Of a stretch of DNA of 34,012 bases, positions 25,622-32,821 are shown piece after piece; within the stretch, counting starts at the first letter, position 1; every line of letters begins with the position of its first letter. Made by a program: the position numbers and the translations under genes. This DNA comes from Borborobacter arsenicus (GTDB lineage: Bacteria > Pseudomonadota > Alphaproteobacteria > Rhizobiales > Rhizobiaceae). Under the pieces are notes generated by a model that was not told the origin of the DNA, did no database searches, and saw only the letters and a list, made by a program, of their open reading frames with translations. The stretch covers positions 1 through 34,012 of the forward strand of contig NZ_RKST01000036.1 in the NCBI RefSeq assembly GCF_003934165.1, given 5' to 3'.

Positions 25622-26307
25622 TATCGGCTGCCCTTGTTCTTGTTCAGCTCGATATTGCGGCGATAGTCGATCTTGAACAGGCTCTGGTCGAACGTCACGC
25701 CCTGCTGGACGTTGAAGATCATCACCGTCGTGTCCTTGCCCTGCGCGTCGGTGATGGTCCACTGGCGCAGCTCGTAGGATTTCGGATCGAACATCATGGT
25801 GATGGTCGAATTGCCGAACACCGACTTGTCGGCAAGCTGGATGGTGGTCAGGTCGTCCTCTTCCTTGACGCTGCGGACCTTGTTGCCGGACAGGTCGATG
25901 CGCTCGTCCAGAAGCAGCTTGAGCGGCGTCTTCGACAGCGGATAGAGGTCCATCGTCTTCATCTTGCGATTATCGAGCACGACGGACTGACCGTCCGAGA
26001 TCACCCTGAAGCCCGAATTGCCCTCATAGTTGAAGCGGATCTTGCCCGGCCGCTCGATATAGAACTTGCCGCCGGTCTGCTCGCCCCTCGGCCCGAACTG
26101 CACGAATTCGCCGGTCATGGTGCGCACGCTGGCAAAATGATCGGCGATCTTCTGGGCCGCGTCCGATGCGGCGGCGGCGGCCGGCTCTACCGGTTCCATG
26201 CCCGGCACGGCCTGCAGCGCGGCCATTCCCGCGGTCGCCAGCGCGAGCACCAGAAAGGCACGGCGCGTCCGTGGGCGGAGGATTGGCGTCAGGGCGATGT
26301 TTTTCAT
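25621..26307 (-). CDS. lolA: LolA-like outer membrane lipoprotein carrier
   Basis: A 228-residue periplasmic chaperone expected to carry lipoproteins from the LolCDE complex to the outer membrane. After a long N-terminal region with Arg-rich and hydrophobic parts (about 10-33) and a likely cleavage near AAAAAS (42-47), the mature part shows the family's beta-sheet pattern: MTGEFVQFGPRGEQTGGKFYIERPGKIRFNYEG and ISDGQSVVLDNRKMKTMDLYPLSKTPL. ATG at 26307 is chosen; ATG at 26322 is also possible. The gene lies between ftsK and xthA and is probably co-transcribed with ftsK, 109 bp upstream. Confidence 0.88.
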   Translation of the reverse strand: MKNIALTPILRPRTRRAFLVLALATAGMAALQAVPGMEPVEPAAAAASDAAQKIADHFASVRTMTGEFVQFGPRGEQTGGKFYIERPGKIRFNYEGNSGFRVISDGQSVVLDNRKMKTMDLYPLSKTPLKLLLDERIDLSGNKVRSVKEEDDLTTIQLADKSVFGNSTITMMFDPKSYELRQWTITDAQGKDTTVMIFNVQQGVTFDQSLFKIDYRRNIELNKNKGSR

Positions 26308-26416
26308 GCCGTCTTCACTCATATGTCGATGCGATTTGGCTCCCGTAGGCATTTACTTGGGCTGAAGTTTGGCGACGGCAAGATGCGCTGACGCATCCTG
26401 CGTCAATTCGAGCCGA

Positions 26417-29050
26417 TCAGAACTTGTCTTCCTCCGTGGGAACGAGGATTTCGCGCTTTCCGGCATGATTGGCGGGGCCGACAACGCCTTCCTGCTCCAT
26501 TCTTTCGATGATGGAGGCGGCGCGGTTGTAGCCGATGCCGAGGCGGCGCTGGATATAGCTGGTCGAAGCCTTGCCATCGCGCAGCACAACGGCCACGGCC
26601 TGGTCGTAGGGGTCCTCCGAGTCCTCGAAATTGCCGCCGCCACCGCCCTTGCCGGAAGGTTCGTCCTCATCCTCGCCGTCGTCCTCGGTGATGGCATCGA
26701 GATATTCCGGGATGCCCTGCAGCTTGAGGTGGGCGACCACCTGCTCGACCTCGTCGTCGGAGACGAAGGGGCCATGCACGCGCTGAATGCGGCCGCCGCC
26801 GGCCATGTAGAGCATGTCGCCCATGCCGAGCAGCTGTTCGGCGCCCTGCTCGCCCAGAATGGTGCGGCTGTCGATCTTCGACGTCACCTGGAAGGAGATG
26901 CGGGTCGGGAAGTTCGCCTTGATGGTGCCGGTGATGACGTCCACCGATGGGCGCTGGGTGGCCATGATGACATGGATGCCGGCGGCACGCGCCATCTGCG
27001 CCAGCCGCTGCACCGCGCCTTCGATGTCCTTGCCGGCGACCATCATCAGGTCGGCCATCTCGTCGATGATCACGACGATATAGGGCAAGGCTTCGAGATC
27101 GAGATGCTCGGTTTCGTAGATCGCCTCGCCGGTCTGCTTGTCGAAGCCGGTCTGCACGGTGCGCGTGATCTGCTCGCCCTTCTTCTGCGCCTGTGCGACG
27201 CGGGCGTTGAAGCCGTCAATATTGCGCACGCCGACCTTGGACATCTTGCGGTAGCGGTCCTCCATCTCCCGCACAGTCCATTTCAGCGCCACCACCGCCT
27301 TTTTCGGATCGGTCACCACAGGCGTCAGCAGGTGCGGGATGCCGTCATAGACCGACAGTTCCAGCATCTTGGGATCGATCATGATCAGGCGACACTGTTC
27401 CGGCGTCATGCGGTAGAGCAGCGAGAGGATCATGGTGTTGATGGCGACCGACTTGCCCGAGCCGGTGGTGCCGGCCACCAGCACATGCGGCATCTTGGCG
27501 ATATCGACGATCACCGCCTCGCCATTGATGGTCTTGCCCAGCGCCAGCGCCAGCTTGGCCTTGGTGGTCTCGAAGTCGCGGCTTGCCATGATCTCGCGCA
27601 GATAGACGGTCTCGCGCTTGGCATTGGGCAGTTCGATGCCGATGGCGTTGCGGCCGGGCACGACGGCGACGCGCGCGGCAATCGCGCTCATCGAGCGGGC
27701 AATGTCGTCGGCAAGGCCGATGACGCGCGATGACTTGATGCCGGGCGCTGGTTCCAGCTCGTAGAGTGTGACGACAGGACCGGGCCGGACATGGATGATC
27801 TCGCCCTTGACGCCGAAATCCTCCAGCACGCCCTCCAGCAGCCGGGCATTCTGCTCGAGCGCGTCCTTCGACAGGCTGGCATCGCGCACCACATTGGGCG
27901 GCTGGGCCAGGAAATGCAGCGAAGGCATCTCGAAGGCATGCGAGCCGATCAGCGACGTCTGCGCCTCGCGCTGCACCCGGGCCCCGGGCGCGGGGCGAGG
28001 TGCGGGGCTTTCGACCCGGCTTGGCGCAGGCGAACGGAAATTCTGTACCCGTGCAGGCTCAGCGCGGGGTGCCACGGTTTCGCCGGGTACGAAATCCAAC
28101 TCATCGTCGGAAATATCGTCATCATCCGGATCGATGGAGGGCGTGCGGCCATCGGCCACCATGGCGGCAAAGAACTCCGGTTCTACGCGCGCGCGGCCCC
28201 TTGCATCCGCGCGGGCCTCCGCCTGTTCGGCGAATTCCACGCGCTCGGCGGCAAGACGCCAGGCGCTGCCGGAGCGGGGTTCGACGTCTCGATATTCGTC
28301 ATGCCGGTGACGGCGCATGGCGCGGCGATGGAGAAAGGCCCGGAACGACAGCCACCAATGGGTGATCGCACCGAGCGCGAGAATGCCTTCATTGTCGCCA
28401 TCGTCGTAGAAGGTGAGGGAATCGGGTTCCGACTCCTCACGCGCCGGCTCGTCCTCTGCCACAGCAAAGCCGTTCGGCCGCGCCAGCAGACCCGAACCAT
28501 AGCCAAACAGCCAGGCTGCGGGGCCGACGAGAATGACGGCGGCAAGGCTTGCCGCCCATCCGGTCGGATAGCCGCCGGTGGCCATGCCCGGGATTTTCAG
28601 GATCATGTCGCCGAAAACGCCGCCGAGGCCGGTCGGCAATGGCCAGGTCGCCGGAGGTGTCGTGCAGCCGGCGATCGCGGCAAACAGGAGCGATGCGCCG
28701 AACCAGGCAAATGCCCTGCGCGGCATGCGGTCGACGCCGCGGGCGGTCATCAAAAGCAGTCCCCAGACGACCGCAGGTGCGAGCGCGGCGACGGCGGACA
28801 AGCCGTAAAACTGCATGGCAAGATCGGAAAACACCGCGCCCGGATAGCCCATCGCATTGGTGACGGGATTGTCGGTGGCGTGGCTGAAGCTCGGATCGGC
28901 GACATTCCAGGTGCCGAGGCTGGCAAGGCCGAAGGCGACGAAGGCAAGACAGGCCAGGCCAACCAGACGCCCTATCTGCCGGCGCGCAAATGCCTGAATG
29001 CCGTGCCCCGTATCGGTCAACGCGAGCGGTGCGGTAACCCCTGAACGCAT
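26417..29050 (-). CDS. ftsK: DNA translocase FtsK
   Basis: An 877-residue septal DNA pump that clears chromosome dimers and helps division. Four transmembrane helices occupy roughly residues 25-190. A charged, Pro-rich linker runs to about 340 and is shorter than in E. coli. The alpha/beta motor follows, with Walker A GTTGSGKS near 524-531 and Walker [14 protein letters not shown]. The C-terminal gamma domain (about 805-870), a winged helix that reads KOPS sites, contains [22 protein letters not shown]. The ATG at 29050 follows GGGGA. A CtrA-type box lies 82 bp upstream, suggesting cell-cycle timing. An integrated element begins about 100 bp further on. Confidence 0.96.
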   Translation of the reverse strand: MRSGVTAPLALTDTGHGIQAFARRQIGRLVGLACLAFVAFGLASLGTWNVADPSFSHATDNPVTNAMGYPGAVFSDLAMQFYGLSAVAALAPAVVWGLLLMTARGVDRMPRRAFAWFGASLLFAAIAGCTTPPATWPLPTGLGGVFGDMILKIPGMATGGYPTGWAASLAAVILVGPAAWLFGYGSGLLARPNGFAVAEDEPAREESEPDSLTFYDDGDNEGILALGAITHWWLSFRAFLHRRAMRRHRHDEYRDVEPRSGSAWRLAAERVEFAEQAEARADARGRARVEPEFFAAMVADGRTPSIDPDDDDISDDELDFVPGETVAPRAEPARVQNFRSPAPSRVESPAPRPAPGARVQREAQTSLIGSHAFEMPSLHFLAQPPNVVRDASLSKDALEQNARLLEGVLEDFGVKGEIIHVRPGPVVTLYELEPAPGIKSSRVIGLADDIARSMSAIAARVAVVPGRNAIGIELPNAKRETVYLREIMASRDFETTKAKLALALGKTINGEAVIVDIAKMPHVLVAGTTGSGKSVAINTMILSLLYRMTPEQCRLIMIDPKMLELSVYDGIPHLLTPVVTDPKKAVVALKWTVREMEDRYRKMSKVGVRNIDGFNARVAQAQKKGEQITRTVQTGFDKQTGEAIYETEHLDLEALPYIVVIIDEMADLMMVAGKDIEGAVQRLAQMARAAGIHVIMATQRPSVDVITGTIKANFPTRISFQVTSKIDSRTILGEQGAEQLLGMGDMLYMAGGGRIQRVHGPFVSDDEVEQVVAHLKLQGIPEYLDAITEDDGEDEDEPSGKGGGGGNFEDSEDPYDQAVAVVLRDGKASTSYIQRRLGIGYNRAASIIERMEQEGVVGPANHAGKREILVPTEEDKF

Positions 29051-29131
29051 GCCTATTCCCCGTCCATGATGCTTTCGCCCGGCGCGAACGCACCGTGGGC
29101 AGATTCAATGGTCAGACTATCGGCGGGAAGG

Positions 29132-29146
29132 TTAAGGCTGCATTAA
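29132..29146 (-). promoter_or_regulatory. CtrA-type box upstream of ftsK
   Basis: TTAA-N7-TTAA fits the full CtrA consensus exactly. It is embedded in the inverted repeat GGTTAA (29130-29135) and TTAACC (29143-29148). It lies 82 bp upstream of the ftsK start. Confidence 0.7.
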
Positions 29147-29163
29147 CCATGGAGATTTTCAGC

Positions 29164-29180
29164 GCCTTATTTCATAAGGC
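29164..29180. repeat. inverted repeat at the ftsK/integrase boundary
   Basis: GCCTTAT (29164-29170) and ATAAGGC (29174-29180) are perfect complements around a 3-base loop, 16 bases past the integrase stop. It may end the integrase transcript or mark the attachment-site core. No T tract follows, and no second copy is in the window. Confidence 0.5.
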
Positions 29181-29195
29181 TTTGCGGGCTGCACG

Positions 29196-30425
29196 TTACC
29201 GCACGTTACCGCTGCCGTTACCGGAACGTTCACGGCCACGAATCCTCGCCTCTGCAAAGCGGTCGGCCGCTTCCAGTACCGCCCGATCGTAAACTTTCTT
29301 GGTGGTGCGAGTGCCGCTATGACCGGCCACCTTGGCGGCATCCTCGATCGACGCATTGTTCGCGCGACCTTCCGATATCCCCGACGCTCGAAGATCTCGG
29401 GCCCAAACATTGCTGGCGATATCGGCCGCCTTGCGATCGCTGTTATATCGCTTGCGCCAATTCTGCTCGAGGTAGGGCAACCTCGTCGTCGGAGAGACAA
29501 TGACAGGCCCTTTGCGGACCTCTGCCGGCCAATGCGCCAGCTCCTCCACTACCATTGGTGCTTTCGACAACGGATAGATGATTGCCTTTCCGGTTGTGTC
29601 AGCCGTCTTGGACGGGATGTATTCGAGAAACAAGTTGCCATCGATGTCTTCCCACCGCAGGCCGTGCCACTTCTCGTTTCGGTCGGGGTCGATGACATCG
29701 GAGATGATGGGCGTGTCCATCGGGACCCACTGACCGACCACGTCCCAAAGCCTCAGGACGGTTTCGAACGCCAATGCATAGGCCAGCGCCATGATCGGCT
29801 CTCCGCGCTTGTGCGCCGCCTGGCGAAGTCGGATAACCTGCTCTGCCGTCATGGATGCGTCACGCGACTTTGGCGCCGGCAGCTTCTTGCGTGTTTCCCG
29901 TAGGACGGTAGATAGTTCGACGCATCCTGCGAACCGAAGCATTATTCCGAAGCTGATCGCAGCATCGAGCACCGACCGTGCCATAGCGGCAGCGGCAAGG
30001 TGCTTGCCGTTCTCCGACCATACGTCGTGCCAACTCAGGATATCGACCCCTGAAACGTCGCTTATTCGGATGGCCCCGACATGGCCCCGCAGCCGGCGAA
30101 GATAGTGATTGTAAGGCCGTCGCGATCCGGGCTTGAGCTTCCTGTAGGGGCTGCGCTCGTGCAACTCGTACACGTCCAGCAGCGACCGGATGGTTCCATC
30201 GAACTTGAGCAGGTCGCGGCGATAGCCTGTGCGCCACAAAAGCATATCGGCCTGCAGCGCGTTGCACTTGGCGACGAGCATTTCCTGCTGGTCCGCCAAA
30301 TGCTTCAGATTGACGGTCTTCGGCGTATAGCCGTTCTTCACGTCAGTTTCGTCGGCGACCCATATAGGCGACAGGCCGCCGGCAAGCTTGCGCCATTTCA
30401 GGCCCGGCGCCTTGACGGTTTCCAT
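29196..30425 (-). CDS. tyrosine recombinase (site-specific integrase)
   Basis: A 409-residue phage-type integrase. The N-terminal ~190 residues form an arm- and core-binding region (KLKPGSRRPYNHYLRRLRG). In the catalytic domain the active-site residues are Arg225 (ETVLRLWDVVG), Lys273 (IPSKTADTTG), Arg346 in the box RDLR, His369 in GHSGTRT, and nucleophile Tyr379 in KKVYDR. The first position of the HxxR box is Arg343 rather than His, a variant I recall in other phage-type integrases. The C-terminus is Arg/Gly-rich. It overlaps the upstream excisionase-like gene by 28 bases and is the last gene of the element's operon. It would integrate and excise the element beside ftsK. No tRNA attachment site is visible. 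Confidence 0.92.
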   Translation of the reverse strand: METVKAPGLKWRKLAGGLSPIWVADETDVKNGYTPKTVNLKHLADQQEMLVAKCNALQADMLLWRTGYRRDLLKFDGTIRSLLDVYELHERSPYRKLKPGSRRPYNHYLRRLRGHVGAIRISDVSGVDILSWHDVWSENGKHLAAAAMARSVLDAAISFGIMLRFAGCVELSTVLRETRKKLPAPKSRDASMTAEQVIRLRQAAHKRGEPIMALAYALAFETVLRLWDVVGQWVPMDTPIISDVIDPDRNEKWHGLRWEDIDGNLFLEYIPSKTADTTGKAIIYPLSKAPMVVEELAHWPAEVRKGPVIVSPTTRLPYLEQNWRKRYNSDRKAADIASNVWARDLRASGISEGRANNASIEDAAKVAGHSGTRTTKKVYDRAVLEAADRFAEARIRGRERSGNGSGNVR

Positions 30426-30694
30426 GCGCTGACATCCTCCACGCCACGCGGTGCTGAACCTGACCCAGCACTGCCCCCAAGGTACTCATCATAGAAGCGG
30501 GCGACCAGCCTTACCGGCCGTCCGCCGTGGAAAGCATCAATAGGCGGGAAACCTGGCTTGGATGCAAGGGTCGGCAGGCGCTCGCGCATCCACTTTTCGG
30601 CCTCATCCTTACCAACAATGGCTTCTGCGATCTGCCGATCGCTGGCGAACATCGGCAAGTCATCAAGGCGCAGTGGCCGATCGGTAGCCTTCAT
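30398..30694 (-). CDS. putative excisionase/AlpA-like DNA-binding protein
   Basis: A 98-residue protein. The segment FASDRQIAEAIVG followed by LPTLASKPGFPPIDAFHGGRPVRLVARFYDEYLG looks like a MerR/AlpA-type winged helix, in which a GFP stretch precedes a wing and a final helix. Such proteins act as recombination directionality factors or as regulators of integrase genes. The location fits: it overlaps the integrase start by 28 bases. ATG at 30694 follows a G-rich site and overlaps the upstream gene's stop as ATGA. The fold is judged by eye, so the role is an inference. Confidence 0.6.
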   Translation of the reverse strand: MKATDRPLRLDDLPMFASDRQIAEAIVGKDEAEKWMRERLPTLASKPGFPPIDAFHGGRPVRLVARFYDEYLGGSAGSGSAPRGVEDVSAWKPSRRRA

Positions 30695-30894
30695 CGCCCC
30701 GCCCCCATACTGATCCAGATCCACAAAACACAGATCGTGAGCCCGACGAGCGAGCCAAGGAGCATGCGCTCGGCCGGCCGGAGCGGTGGCAATGAACGGC
30801 GGCCCTCTCGGAGTTCAGGCCCGGCGATGACACCGGCAAAGATGCCGGCACCGCGCAGAATGAGAATGGCGATCGCCAGACGGAGGCACTTCAT
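30691..30894 (-). CDS. small membrane protein of unknown function
   Basis: A 67-residue protein with two hydrophobic stretches, about 5-24 (LRLAIAILILRGAGIFAGVIAG) and 45-62 (MLLGSLVGLTICVLWIWIS), joined by a basic, proline-containing loop. That predicts a two-helix hairpin in the membrane. Family not recognised. Both ends overlap neighbours by ATGA, so it is translated as part of the element's operon. Comparable small membrane proteins in phage-type operons include holins, but no lysis enzyme is seen nearby and that role is not claimed. Confidence 0.7.
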   Translation of the reverse strand: MKCLRLAIAILILRGAGIFAGVIAGPELREGRRSLPPLRPAERMLLGSLVGLTICVLWIWISMGAGR

Positions 30895-31241
30895 GATGCA
30901 CCCCCATCGACCAACCAGCGCATGACGATGTAAACCGCTCGTGTGTCATGGCACGCGTTGTCAGCGACGTCCCAAGTCCCATTGCCGGACTTGTGGCAAT
31001 TCGCGTAGCACAGAGCCACGGTGCGCAGTCCGTCGACCGTCTTCGGCTCAATGGCCAAGATGCGATTGGACAAGGCGCCAAGCTCTCGCTCGCTCTCATC
31101 GATGCGCGCTATTGTCTCGGGCGACTCGTCGTCCCCGACCTCGTCGTAGAGATCGATTTGCGCTTGGCGCATCCTGCGGAACTCTTTGCCCAGCTTGATC
31201 AGTTCGGCGTCGGGATGGTTGGACAGGACAAGGGCGTTCAT
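30891..31241 (-). CDS. unknown 116-residue protein of the integrated element
   Basis: A soluble, mainly helical protein. The N-terminal half (about 12-65) is charged and probably coiled: LIKLGKEFRRMRQAQIDLYDEV and RIDESERELGALSNRIL. The C-terminal half contains two cysteines in CYANCH and ends MRWLVDGGAS. No signal peptide or membrane helix. Family not recognised. Its ATG overlaps the stop of the next upstream gene, and its stop overlaps the start of the small membrane protein, both as ATGA. Confidence 0.72.
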   Translation of the reverse strand: MNALVLSNHPDAELIKLGKEFRRMRQAQIDLYDEVGDDESPETIARIDESERELGALSNRILAIEPKTVDGLRTVALCYANCHKSGNGTWDVADNACHDTRAVYIVMRWLVDGGAS

Positions 31242-31621
31242 GGCCGGTCCCCCATGCTGGAGGCAATTCGCGACAGGTCGGCGATCACACGATCGGGTCG
31301 CTCGGTGCCGCCCACATATCCTTGCGCAAGCAAATAGAACTTGCGGTCGTATTCTTCTCGCGTGAGCACTGGCTTGCCTTCTACGATCGCTTCTATTGCT
31401 GCGATCTCGATCCCCAGCGCGTCGCAGAAGTCATCGAGGATCAATCCGGCGTCGTTGTAGGATTCATCAACCTTGCCGCGCTCCACATAAAAGCGTGGCT
31501 GCTCCTGAAGCCCAGAAAGAACATCAAAGACGGTACGGAGCGCATCATTGAGGGCGTAGAGCTGGCAGATCGACAACTCGTCAGTCTTGAAGCCGAGTGG
31601 ATGCTTGATGGCGGTATTCAT
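31238..31621 (-). CDS. unknown 127-residue protein of the integrated element
   Basis: An acidic, helical protein with no signal peptide or membrane segment. Notable stretches are ICQLYALNDALRTVFDVLSG (about 19-38) and AGLILDDFCDALGIEIAAIEAIVEGK (58-83). The C-terminus has YLLAQGYVGGTERPDRVIADLSRI. Family not recognised. ATG at 31621 follows AAAGGTGG; an upstream extension from 31651 would run into the previous gene. Both ends are ATGA overlaps. Confidence 0.72.
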   Translation of the reverse strand: MNTAIKHPLGFKTDELSICQLYALNDALRTVFDVLSGLQEQPRFYVERGKVDESYNDAGLILDDFCDALGIEIAAIEAIVEGKPVLTREEYDRKFYLLAQGYVGGTERPDRVIADLSRIASSMGDRP

Positions 31622-31872
31622 TTCGCGCCACCTTTCAGCCCTTCGTGGCATTCGAGTGCGTCGTGAACCGGCCCAAGCAATTCAATAGCCAGACGCAGAC
31701 CGGAACCGATGCTATCCGCGAGTTGGTCAATCTCCGCGCGAGACTGCGCGCTGCTGCCGCCCTCAATGGCCCATGCTGCGCTCTCGCACAGGGACAGGAC
31801 AGCGAGGGCCTGATAGCTGCACTGGATCAGTTCATCCGCGCTCATGTCGGTGTGGGGAATGAAGCGGCTCAT
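31618..31872 (-). CDS. unknown 84-residue protein of the integrated element
   Basis: An acidic, alanine-rich helical protein beginning MSRFIPHTDMSADELIQC. Its middle, ALAVLSLCESAAWAIEGG, and RAEIDQLADSIGSGLRLAIELLGPVHDALECHEG are reminiscent in character of the 127-residue protein downstream, but no clear homology was found by eye. No membrane helix is predicted with confidence. It starts at ATG 31872, which overlaps the upstream stop as ATGA. The longer frame upstream is antisense-like and Arg-rich. Confidence 0.68.
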   Translation of the reverse strand: MSRFIPHTDMSADELIQCSYQALAVLSLCESAAWAIEGGSSAQSRAEIDQLADSIGSGLRLAIELLGPVHDALECHEGLKGGAK

Positions 31873-32174
31873 TTCGCACCGCCTTCCTCGGCGAACATGC
31901 CGCCGATGTTGCCCCATTTCTTGCCCGGATGGAGAGCCATCGACTTGCCGTGGTCGTAGCTGGCGACGCCACCATAGCGTTGACCACACACGATGATGGT
32001 TGCCTCTGACGCCCCATCTGCAAGGACGAGACGTTCCAATTCCTCCATGAGCCACATGGCACGCTCGCGGGCGGTCATTTCAGGGACTGCGGCCTCGGCC
32101 GCGACAGGGGCGACGACTGTGGCCGCACCGGCAGCCGCAGACTTAGTCAGGAAAAGGCGACGGGTGAGGCTCAT
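31869..32174 (-). CDS. 101-residue protein with a twin-arginine-like signal
   Basis: The N-terminus reads MSLTRRLFLTKSAAAGAATVV and ends APVAAEAA. A twin-arginine motif, a moderately hydrophobic alanine-rich stretch and an AxA cleavage site near residue 25 are therefore present, which suggests Tat export. The mature part (about 75 residues) contains EMTARERAMWLMEELERLVLADG, then IIVCGQRYGG and a GKSMALHPGKKWGNIGGMFAEEGG end. No cofactor site or family is recognised. ATG at 32174 follows AAAGGCGG and overlaps the upstream stop as ATGA. A Tat-type protein is unusual in a phage-type integration operon. Confidence 0.7.
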   Translation of the reverse strand: MSLTRRLFLTKSAAAGAATVVAPVAAEAAVPEMTARERAMWLMEELERLVLADGASEATIIVCGQRYGGVASYDHGKSMALHPGKKWGNIGGMFAEEGGAK

Positions 32175-32485
32175 GCTGCACCGCCTTTCCGTGCCCAAAT
32201 GCGCCTGCACTCAACGAAAGCCATCCGCACATCGTCAAATTCGTTTTCGGCAAGGAATGTGCGAATGGGGTCAAGCTGATCAAGCACATCGCAGATTATG
32301 AGTTCTGCGTCGGAAGTGGTGAAGTTTGAGAGGCCTTGGCTATCAGCCAGCATCGCGAGACGAAGAGAGCGGAGTTGGGCAATCGCTTGGTCAATTTCAT
32401 CGACCGGCTCCTGCCCTGGATAGGGGACAGTCGCTTTAGTAGGCATAGCTTCAGCGGTCGCCCGCGTGGCGTCGTTCGTTCGCAT
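32171..32485 (-). CDS. unknown 104-residue protein, first gene of the element's operon
   Basis: The likely first gene of the leftward operon. The N-terminal ~28 residues are polar and Thr/Pro-rich; the rest is helical (EIDQAIAQLRSLRLAML and ELIICDVLDQLDPIRTFLAENEFDDVRMAFVECRRIW). No family recognised. ATG at 32485 has GGGAG about ten bases upstream; ATG at 32446 is an alternative. It is preceded at 32529-32543 by a TTAA-N7-TTAA box, the probable promoter region. Its stop overlaps the Tat-like gene's start. Confidence 0.68.
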   Translation of the reverse strand: MRTNDATRATAEAMPTKATVPYPGQEPVDEIDQAIAQLRSLRLAMLADSQGLSNFTTSDAELIICDVLDQLDPIRTFLAENEFDDVRMAFVECRRIWARKGGAA

Positions 32486-32528
32486 CGGTCAGGTACTCCC
32501 ATCGGTGAAGATGGTTTAATATGTATGA

Positions 32529-32543
32529 TTAACGTACATTTAA
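32529..32543 (-). promoter_or_regulatory. CtrA-type box / tandem TTAACGT operator
   Basis: TTAA (32529-32532), seven bases, then TTAA (32540-32543) fits the CtrA consensus. The same bases form a direct repeat, TTAACGT-ACAT-TTAACGT, spaced 11 bp, one helical turn. It lies 44 bp upstream of the operon's first ATG. It could instead be the element's own repressor operator. Confidence 0.5.
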
Positions 32544-32620
32544 CGTCAAGCGATATCTGTACGATTTTCAAACATTTGTCGTGCACGACGCTAGCTAAGT
32601 GGATAATATGAATGCCAGTG

Positions 32621-32665
32621 GCGCGAGATCACGCGGAAATGAAAGGGCTGCTTGGGATCTCGCGC
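32621..32665. repeat. inverted repeat in the element's control region
   Basis: GCGCGAGATC (32621-32630) and GATCTCGCGC (32656-32665) are perfect 10-bp complements around 25 bases. It is a possible regulator site or leader hairpin for the rightward gene. Confidence 0.6.
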
Positions 32666-32821
32666 GGCTGATGAGTGAGGTCGTTCCGAGCCGGGAAAAC
32701 CGGGTTCAGTTACTCAAAGTTGCTATCGTTGGTAGGAGGAAGGGTGAGTTGAGCGGCCGGCAGACTCCACATTCCTACGTAGTTCTGCTTCTATGCGCGC
32801 GGGGCGTTGGGGAGAGACGTA

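Larger units (their letters stand above)
32486..32821. other. divergent 336-bp control region of the element
   Basis: It separates the leftward operon from the rightward 307-residue gene. An A+T-rich patch (32512-32580) holds the tandem TTAACGT motif. An open frame from 32599 overlaps the start of the rightward gene in another frame, has no clear ribosome site and resembles no protein; it is not called. Confidence 0.55.

Noticed and set aside
30691-30894. Holin
   Set aside because: Two small membrane helices fit, but no endolysin, spanin or structural phage gene is in the window.
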